NCBI GenBank assembly: GCA_010909165.1
Contig: VJWM01000019.1
Coordinates: 310,001-374,000, forward strand
DNA length: 64,000 bases
Direction: 5' to 3'
DNA from: Anthoceros angustus
Lineage: Eukaryota; Streptophyta; Anthocerotopsida; Anthocerotales; Anthocerotaceae
The notes below the pieces were generated by a model, which saw nothing but the letters and a program-made list of their open reading frames with translations, made no database searches and had not been told where the DNA came from. A program made the position numbers and the translations under genes. Below, one piece after another: positions 56,385-64,000 of the stretch; positions within the stretch are counted from its first letter, which is position 1, and each line of letters begins with the position of its first letter.

Positions 56385-57719
56385 CAAGCTCCAGTTTTGA
56401 TCGAGCACCTTGACGGTTTTGAACATTAGAAGAGCATCAAAGCTATGCGACAAGGCATCATCTCAAACTTTGGTTCGACCCCCAGCGCAGCGAGAGCAAA
56501 AACCAGAGCAGCAAACATGACGGTCAGCCCTCGTCCCGTCCCGTCCCGTCCCGTCCTCTCCTCTCCTCGCAAACAAACCTGCGATCACAGCCTCCAAGTG
56601 CCCTGCTCACCTGGCATTGCGCTTGTCGGGCCAGGACCAGCTCCGTCGTCTCCGCAACACGACCCCGCCTCCTCCCCAATTGCATTGCCCGCGGGCCAGC
56701 GACCGGGCCGCAGATCAGAGCTCGAGCAAGGGCGGATTATCAGCGCGGCGGGAGGGACACGCGGGCACTACATGGCAGCACCAGCGGCATCAGAAGCATC
56801 AGGGGAGCATAACATCGGGCACGGGAACGGACTGCGCAGCCCAGGTCACAACAGGCGGCCGAGCCCCGGCCCCGGCCCCGCCCGGGCCCCGGCCCGGCCA
56901 AGGCAGCAGGCATGGCTTGGAATATTCTGGGGAGATAAGGATGTGCAAAAAATGGCGACAGATGCCCTACACCGATGCGCATATGCGGCGAATGGACTTG
57001 GGAAATTCCGGTCGGGAGATCTGGCAGTGTAGCAGGTGCAGTGAACTCGGAGGCTCGGGCCGAGCCTGCAGCCTCGGGTCACTGCCGCCGCCCCATTCGT
57101 CGCCTGCTCAGATTCCCTTCCTCTGGCCCACTTCTGGTGACTGCCAGAATATGCGACACGATTCCAGGATGGAATCCCTGGGTCCCGGTATATCCAACTC
57201 CTCTCCTCTGCCGATTCCAGCCCAACGGGCTGCTGTGCTGTCGACTGTCCAGCAAGTTCCCGTTCTGTGTGGTTGTATATCCGTCCCTGAGTGCCTCCAG
57301 GATCTGGGGTCGGCACTGCCACTGGCCAACTCCAGCCTCTTTCATAAAATTAGCAGGACGCTGGCACGGCGGCGTCGCTGACCGCCTGGAGAGAAGAGTG
57401 TGTGCACAGTAGATTGTAGGGTGCATTCATGGGCACAGCACCCGGACGGTGAAGGAATTCACGGACGCATCATGCACAGACTAGTAACAAAAAGGGCTGA
57501 GGAAAAATGGACCAGGCAACATTCCCAGCATCTACCTTCGAAGATACAGTATGTACTCTGCTGGTGCTGCTGCTCCTGCCGGTCGGGGTGGTCCAGCACC
57601 TAAGCCGTACCTTTGGTATATCCCCCATGCCAGAATAGTTCCTCCCTTGGATGCCTGTACCTCGAGGGGGAACAAGAGGAGGATGATGCCACCAGATGCT
57701 ATTGCTCCATCTCCTCGAG

Positions 57720-59200
57720 TTAGTCTTCATCATAGCCAACAAAGCTGCGTTCCTCCAGTCGCAGGTCGGCTGATAGCTCTTCCAGAGGCACAGAAGGGGC
57801 ATCATCACCGTCTGTCATGGACCCTGCCTCCGTTGGAGTGCGGTATGTCGGGTCTCGGTAGATGGCGATTTTAGATCGCATGTCCGGGTCCTCCTCGATC
57901 TCCTCTAAGAACTTCTCATAGTCTCCGGCATTCCGGGCCTGGTCATGTCTGCCTGTCTCTTCTACTTCTATGGCTAACGCCGAGGCTTGCCTCTCCTCTT
58001 CTGCCGATTCTCCTCATAGCTTTTCTTCACATGCACTCCGTCTGGGAGCTGGAGGCCTTTGTACTTGTCAAGCTCCAGATCGTTCGTGTTTGCGCCGTAG
58101 AGGTCGTGGCCTGGAGCGTAGTCTCCCGGGTTCAACAGATGGCCTAGATGAGTCCTCACTGTGAAGATGGTAACGTTCTTGCCAAAATCACTGCTGCGAG
58201 CAACCTGTGCTACCGCTAAGCAGTATTTCCCATTGCTCTCCACAACCTCCCGCTCCTTGTCGATGTCAAGGACAATGTACTCCACGAGCTGCTTGCTGGA
58301 CAGCAGTGCCCTGTATGGAGCTTTCCAGTACTGCGAAGCATCAACGTATGCAGGCCTCAGAGTCAGGGGTCCAGCAACATGAGGCTGTTGGTCACCCGTG
58401 TGCATAATACCAGAGGCCCAATGTTGCCCAGACTTGACGCCACCTATTGAGGCAAACAAATCAAATCATCCTTGCAAATAGGACTCATCTCCACAGAGAA
58501 AGTGAATTTATAATTGTACGAGTTGCTCTTGGTATCATGAGACACAAGCTGCTTGTCACTCCGACTCTTGACGGGCACCACATTGTTAAGGAAGTCTACG
58601 AACTTCAGGGCATGACTTCTGTTTCCGAAAAAGAAATCAACCCCCTCGTGTATCTGTTTGATGTTGATGGCTTGATATGCTGCACTGTGCTTCACTATCA
58701 GCTGTTCCAAGTACAAAAATGTGCATTTATGATCCACCTTCTGCTTCACTTGCACCACCGCAATCCACTGGTCAGGGTTTCCCGCAGCCCTGGAGCAGGC
58801 ATCACACATGCGATCCTCCACCACATACTGCTGCTCCAGAATTGCCCCATGCACCACCTCCTTCTGAATCTTAAGCTTCACCTTCAACCTCTTAGGATGC
58901 GGCTCTGTCCAAATGAATCCCGCATCGGTCAACCTGACCTTGTTCAGATTCTTCAGCCGCTTGATGCAGAAGGTGAGCAACACCTTGGACTCCTGCTGCG
59001 CCTTCACCCAGGAGCGTGGCGGCTGCAGATAGCGCTCACTCTCGGGGCAGTAGAGCACAGTCACGTTCTTCTGCAATCCCTCCGTGATGTCCACCTGCGC
59101 CGTCAGGCAGACCCACACCCATGTTCGCAGCATTCGGGGCCATGGACACACCGCACATGCAGCACAGCACCCGCCCCATCGTATGCTGCACGGTCAACAT
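57720..59200 (-). pseudogene. NMD3: NMD3 with the same lesions, copy B
   Basis: Shifted by 4149 bases from copy A. All the frame breaks and the TAG seen in copy A are present at the same relative positions, so the lesions predate the duplication (or both are one sequence represented twice). Confidence 0.75.
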
Positions 59201-59897
59201 GCCCCATGGCAACGGACCATCCAGCCCCATTCCTCCTCCAAGGCTCAATCCCCTCTCAGGTTCAATCCTCCAAGCTTCAATCCCCCAAGCTCCCGAGATC
59301 CTAACCAACCTCTACCTCCAAGCGGCCCTTGGAGGGGTTAAGTCGGGTCAGTCCAGTTTAGGGGAACGTCTACCTATCAGGTGACTAAACCCTGACTTCA
59401 GAATGTACTGACCTAATAAGTTGGGGAAAAGGCAAGTTGGAGAAGCACCTTTCAGAGGCGTGTGCCTACTGACGAGGCGTTCGTCTTCCAACCCTTGCCC
59501 TCCAACCGCAAGCAGCAGTCGTTTCAAAGCCCTGTGCCGCAGTGGTGATCATCGCAGGCCCAAGGCTGGAACAAGTGCTGTGCAACCTGAGCCATGAAAT
59601 TCTGCTGTTACTGGATCAAACTCATGCATTGCAGCTCTGGCATTCTGGCGGTGGGATCATCCAGATCATGCAAATCAACTTCAGCCATCAACTTGTTACC
59701 ACAACATGAGTTTGGCCGGGCTTTAGCTGGCGGCATTCAATGCTCTCAAACAGACATGTGTCGTGCATGCGAGCAAGAAAAGCAGCAGAAGCATCCCGCA
59801 TCCATCACTTTCTTGAGCAGGCTCTTACTTCGGCATGGATGCTTGTAGGAAGGGTGTCACTTAGGCCAATTTCGCGTCCGCCTGGCCGCTTCACACC

Positions 59898-60533
59898 ATG
59901 GGGGGTTCTTCGAAGCTAGCGCCGATCGAGAACACAGCCCTGATCAAAGAAAACTATCGCCGCGAGTCGAGATTGGCCACATTGTTCATGAACAACATTC
60001 CGAACAAGATGCCTAAAGATCACGTCTCTCAACCGGGCAGTGCACATTCCACCGCAAGTTCGGGTGCCAAGCCTGCGGCGACGGCTGCACTTTCCAAGCC
60101 TGCTCCTGCACCTGCACCGCCTGCAGTGGATCCCATGCGGTATCCAACTGATGTTGAAACCAGGAGAATGAATGATCTCTCCATGAAGCTGTGGAAAAGG
60201 GTGAATTCTGGCTACCTCATTCCTACAAGAAGAGTTGAGAGCCTGGCATCGTCAGACTTCAAGTACAACGAACGGCTGATAGAGAAGACGGACCGCACAT
60301 TCATGCACAAGCGGGATCTGTTCTCTGAGTATGTCGAGGCTGCGGCCAGAATGGGAGGCATGTTGATGAACAAGAAACCCTTGGCTGACAGACCAGTTTC
60401 TCGAGGCAAAAACAAGGGAGCGGCACCAAAGGCCGCTCCCGGTGCGGCTCCGGCTGCTGCTCCCGCTGCGGCCCCGGCTGCTGCTCCCGCTGCGGCGCCG
60501 GCAGCTGCTCCATCGCCAGCTGCCCCAGCTTGA
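59898..60533 (+). CDS. Unknown 211-aa protein, putatively N-myristoylated, copy B
   Basis: Apparently identical to the ORF at 55749-56384, including the MGGSSKL start and the Ala/Pro tail. Its full upstream spacer is duplicated with it, so unlike NSN1 copy B it keeps whatever promoter the first copy has. Confidence 0.58.
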   Translation: MGGSSKLAPIENTALIKENYRRESRLATLFMNNIPNKMPKDHVSQPGSAHSTASSGAKPAATAALSKPAPAPAPPAVDPMRYPTDVETRRMNDLSMKLWKRVNSGYLIPTRRVESLASSDFKYNERLIEKTDRTFMHKRDLFSEYVEAAARMGGMLMNKKPLADRPVSRGKNKGAAPKAAPGAAPAAAPAAAPAAAPAAAPAAAPSPAAPA

Positions 60534-60756
60534 CAAGCTCCAGTTTTGATCGAGCACCTTGACGGTTTTGAACATTAGAAGAGCATCAAAGCTATGCGAC
60601 AAGGCATCATCTCAAACTTTGGTTCGACCCCCAGCGCAGCGAGAGCAAAAACCCACACCGAGGAGGAGAACGTTGTTCAAATTATTGTGGATCATTCCAC
60701 TTACATTGCCTTTATTTATCACCGCTAATTGAAAATAGAGGCTAGGTAATGCCCTA

Positions 60757-62274
60757 TTACATCAAGGCTTCTTTCAAACAAAATGGGCTATTTTGTCTTG
60801 TGTAAACAAACCTATCTTCACACTCGAAGTCGAAGCCATAACCTTTTGCCAAAGTAAGAAAATCAGTCACAACAGCTTGAGATAGTGTTGGTTTTCTAGA
60901 TAACACAAACAACGACTTGACCACGTTTCCTCGAACTTCAGTGCATGAATATACTAAAGCTGCATCATATCCATTGTTTGCTGATCCTGTGACGACCAAT
61001 ATCCAATATGGTGCTTTAAAAGTAAGAGGAGAGTTTGGTATGGGTGTATACACATCAAACTTTCCATGAGAGGCTGGGTTTTGGACACCAGTTGCTTGAA
61101 TTCGGATCCTTGTGAATGTAGTGTTCTCCTCTTTGATTTTAAAACGGATCGGATTGATTATTGATAAAATCTCTTTCTTAATATCATGAAAGGTAACGTT
61201 GATTTTTGTGTTTTCTTTTAGAAGTAGTTTTGTAGCATCTTGAAGCTGCAATGCTAGATTTGATTTCTTCGTTGATTTCTTTTTCTGGGATATCCCAAGC
61301 TACATGCAAACATGAAGTTAGCACGACAAACACTCTTAGACATGAACTTTGAAAAAACCAAATATAAGATATACCTGTGCGATCTTATTTCTTTCACTTT
61401 CAATGGTCCAAATGCGTGCTGCAATTTTTTTGAATTCGAGCTCACATGCTTTTATGAGACCATTGAGTGATGCTAAAGTGATTTGATTCTTCTTAATTTG
61501 TTGAATTAAGTCCGTGGTCCTTTGTTGGATTAACTCCAAAATCCCAGCTAATAAATCCATGCTTGCTTCAATATCCTTAAATGAATTTTGAATATTGGTG
61601 CTTGCCTGCAATATTTTGGTTATATCTGCTCCCTCCAAATATTTTATTGCACCATTTACCTGCAAGTTGGTAGTATTAAGTTATGTATATAAAAATCAGT
61701 ACATAAATTCTTACAAAATCACATTAAAAGTAGGAGATTACCTTTGATATTGCCAACGAAATGGTATTTGTAGGAGCAAGTTGTTGACATAAAGACCGAA
61801 CTGAATTACAAGCTTTTGGTATGGCTTGCCCAATTTGAGTTGAAATGGTTGACGAAGCTAAGGGTCCCAAAAGCTATTTCAACACACCTACATATTAGAA
61901 TTGTTTTTGAAGTTATTATAAATATATTATTGATTGAAATACAAGTTCAATACCTGGATCCCTGCATTCGTTATGGTCAAGTTAATGCCATTTTTGGTCT
62001 GTGTAGCTTGATCTAGCTTGTAGTTAGCAGTAACACAACTCACACTTTCTCTTTGTATAAAGGTACGAGCTGTGCTTCCTATTTGATACCAAGTACCCTG
62101 ATATGCCTTCAAATCAACAAAGTCCGCAGTAGGAGGATTGGCACATTTTGATGGAGCGAAGGACCTAGAACAAAAACCTTCATTTGCCTCAATGAGCGGC
62201 TCTAAAAAGGCCACTATGAAAAGTAAAGAGAGGAAAAATAAAACACACATTCTTCCACTTCTTGATGACGCCAT
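60757..62274 (-). CDS. Secreted lipocalin split by a long helical insert
   Basis: Four exons (62274-61954, 61873-61742, 61659-61375, 61299-60757), all in phase 0, give 426 aa. A signal peptide (VLFFLSLLFIVAFLEPLIEA, residues about 11-30) leads to the start of a lipocalin domain with the G-x-W motif DLKAYQGTWYQIGSTA (about 53-68) and strands to NLTITNAGIQ (about 98-107). Exons 2 and 3 then encode about 140 residues of mostly helical, Gln/Ile/Leu/Lys-rich sequence (IQNSFKDIEASMDLLAGILELIQQRTTDLIQQIKK). Exon 4 returns to the barrel: ATGVQNPASHGKFDVYTPIP, YWILVVTGSANNGYDAALVYS and SLFVLSRKP, as in Blc/ApoD-type lipocalins. Introns fall at the edge of the insert. The gene is AT-rich, unlike its left neighbours. 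Ligand and function are unknown. Confidence 0.75.
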
Positions 62275-62874
62275 GTTTTATAATCACACCTCAAGTTTCA
62301 TACAACCAAAGGCTATTTATAGCTTATACTACTTATACAAGCTATTTATGCATAATATTTATACATGGTGTCTTTGATATTATATATATTTTTCTTGATT
62401 AAATTAATATTTATTATTTTTGAGCAAAATAACCCATCGTCCCTATTTCAAAGTCAATTTATAATAATCATAAAAATTCTTTGATCTTTATTCCAATCTA
62501 GTTTTTAATTCAAAAGTATGCATATATATATCTATACCAGCCAACAACTTTCTCGTGTTGGACCATAATTCTAATATAATATTGTGCATATTTATTATAA
62601 TAGAGTGAATGTGAATAATAAAAATTAATATGAATAATCATTCAATTTTAAAATAATACAAATAATTTGTCTTCACTAATTATTTTTCTCATTATAATTT
62701 GCAACTATCGCTTAAGTTGCAAGTCGCAGTAATCGCTAGTTGCAAGTCGCAATAATCGCTAAAGTTGCAAGTCCGGACATGTAGACATTAGCCTACTGAT
62801 ATTAATAAAATAGTTATAAGCCTAAACACGAGTTCATTGGAACTCCATAGTTAAGGGTCTCTAAGTACTTGAAT
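62275..62874. other. AT-rich upstream region of the lipocalin
   Basis: No gene was recognised. A small direct repeat of gcaagtcgcaataatcgcta(a)gtt type occurs at about 62700-62775. Confidence 0.45.
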
Positions 62875-63270
62875 GGGATGTCACTCATCTCATGTTATTA
62901 TGCCTGGTTGTTATTGTTCTACGGGTTATTCCTGACAAGAGCTCTCTAAACGGATCAATTCTTGGATGGGTGCCACACATTCCATGTTACTACGCTTTGT
63001 TGTTAATGCCCTACGGAGTTAATCCTATCTTCCTCCAGACCAATCATAACTTGGATGTGGTGCCAGCCATCCCTTATGATTACTCCTTGTTAGTAGTGGC
63101 TCTATGGGATTATTTCTGCTATCCTCCGGACCCATCGGTTCTTGGATAGGTGCCACTCATCCCTATTATTAAGCTTTGTTGTTAGTGCTCTACGAGGTTA
63201 TTCCTGCCCTCATCCCACGCAACGTTACACTTTGTTGTTAGTGCCCTAAGGGGTTACTCCTCCCTTCGTC
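62875..63270 (+). repeat. Diverged minisatellite, about five units of 70-93 bp
   Basis: Each unit has the pattern ttggatgggtgccactcatccc...ttattacgctttgttgttagtgccctacgggttattcctgc. Units begin near 62877, 62963, 63053, 63146 and about 63210. Some frames stay open through the array, but this follows from the repeat and not from coding selection. Confidence 0.75.
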
Positions 63271-64000
63271 CCCATTGCGTGGGACCGCATGTTGCAAGAG
63301 TCGTGAGGGGCTCCTTCCGAATGAAACCCTTGTCTAGGGCTTTGATGTACACTTTGATATACCACTAAAGTCTCTGAAATCAATAAGCAATTGTTTAGAT
63401 AAAACTCATGATATCCTTTTATGAAGCAACTTGTGGTTAATAATATTATAAAAACAAGATACACAAGAAAGAAGAAGTGAGAATTCTACTCAATCTATTC
63501 TTTCGAATTCTACTACGTACATTGAGGAATCTTAGTTCTCCCAAAAGCTTTGCTGGCATGGAAAATAGGAAACGCACTTTATTGAATAAGTAAAATTTAA
63601 AGAGTTAAAGAATTGTTTGAATAAAGTAGGTAGTAAAGTATGCGTTGAAGGCTAGTGACGAGGTTTCCCAAAAATCAACTACTATACCTAATATGTATAG
63701 GGGGTAGAGAAAGTGATCAACCCGATGGACCATGACTTCTCATAGCAACGTAATACTAATGTGCTCAATAATTGTACCCTACACTCTTCCTAAGAATGAG
63801 CATCCATATAAAATGCTATATAATATTTTACTCAAATATTCTAGATATTTTCACATATTATTTATAATATATATTCTATAGAATAATATATTGTCATTAA
63901 ATAATTCATTAATTTTAAAATAAAGTAAAGCAAAGTTTTAGATACAATCTATTTTCTATGGTCCATATGTACGTGTCTTTTGTCTCAACTCTAAAATGAG
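63271..64000. other. AT-rich DNA, no recognisable gene
   Basis: Short frames only. The last 250 bases are very AT-rich. Confidence 0.5.

Larger units (their letters stand above)
52355..56503 (+). repeat. Tandem duplication unit 2, copy A (4149 bp)
   Basis: Copy A of a second apparently perfect tandem duplication; copy B starts at 56504. The unit contains the HHO upstream region (with cccgt repeats at about 52384-52410), NMD3 (reverse) and the 211-aa ORF (forward). The stretch from 52355 to 53570 has no recognisable gene despite open frames. Confidence 0.92.
56504..60652 (+). repeat. Tandem duplication unit 2, copy B (4149 bp)
   Basis: Second copy of 52355-56503, offset exactly 4149 bases, with no mismatch noticed. 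After 60652 the DNA turns AT-rich within about 30 bases. Confidence 0.92.

Overview
The window is nuclear DNA from a streptophyte (green plant lineage). It is gene-rich and has short GT-AG introns, mostly about 60-150 bases. The gene set includes plastid proteins (a pTAC5-like protein, a plastid rhodanese, a PRC-barrel protein), plant mitochondrial complex I and ACP subunits, an AIP2-type RING ligase pair and a NIGT1/HHO-type GARP factor. Nothing looks prokaryotic. The species cannot be fixed from sequence alone. Short introns, decayed PPR debris and a Ty3/gypsy element carrying a DNA methyltransferase suggest a non-seed plant or a charophyte-grade alga more than a flowering plant.

Layout. 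0.8-7.0 kb: a decayed Ty3/gypsy retrotransposon (gag, linker, embedded C5-cytosine methyltransferase, RT, RNase H, integrase), followed by LTR-like repeats and a reverse-strand MULE transposase to about 9.9 kb. 11.0-26.2 kb: a host gene island with a 343-aa orphan, MLH1 (16 exons, intact), a PRC-barrel protein, the complex I NDUFA5-type subunit, SINE and PPR debris, a pTAC5-like gene and mitochondrial ACP. 26.7-31.5 kb: a diverged tandem pair of AIP2-like RING-H2 E3 ligases; the second copy is truncated. 31.5-36.0 kb: gene-poor DNA with a tRNA-Leu-derived SINE and GC-rich microsatellites. 36.0-39.2 kb: a 908-aa unknown low-complexity protein. 41.4-44.6 kb: DPH3, an IWR1/RDM4-type factor and a plastid rhodanese. 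44.8-60.7 kb: two apparently perfect tandem duplications (2 x 2856 bp and 2 x 4149 bp) flanking a single-copy HHO gene. The first carries nucleostemin-like NSN1. The second carries a broken NMD3 and a 211-aa putatively myristoylated protein. 60.7-64 kb: AT-rich DNA with a secreted lipocalin split by a long helical insert, then repeats.

Most host genes are housekeeping genes and are not functionally linked. NSN1 and NMD3 both belong to 60S ribosome biogenesis and both lie in duplicated blocks. The items most worth following are the retroelement-borne methyltransferase, the lipocalin with a helical insertion, and the paired exact duplications whose NMD3 copies share the same lesions. Exon coordinates come from reading splice sites and checking phase by hand. 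Identity of the duplicated blocks was judged from matching translations and spot comparison, not from a full alignment.
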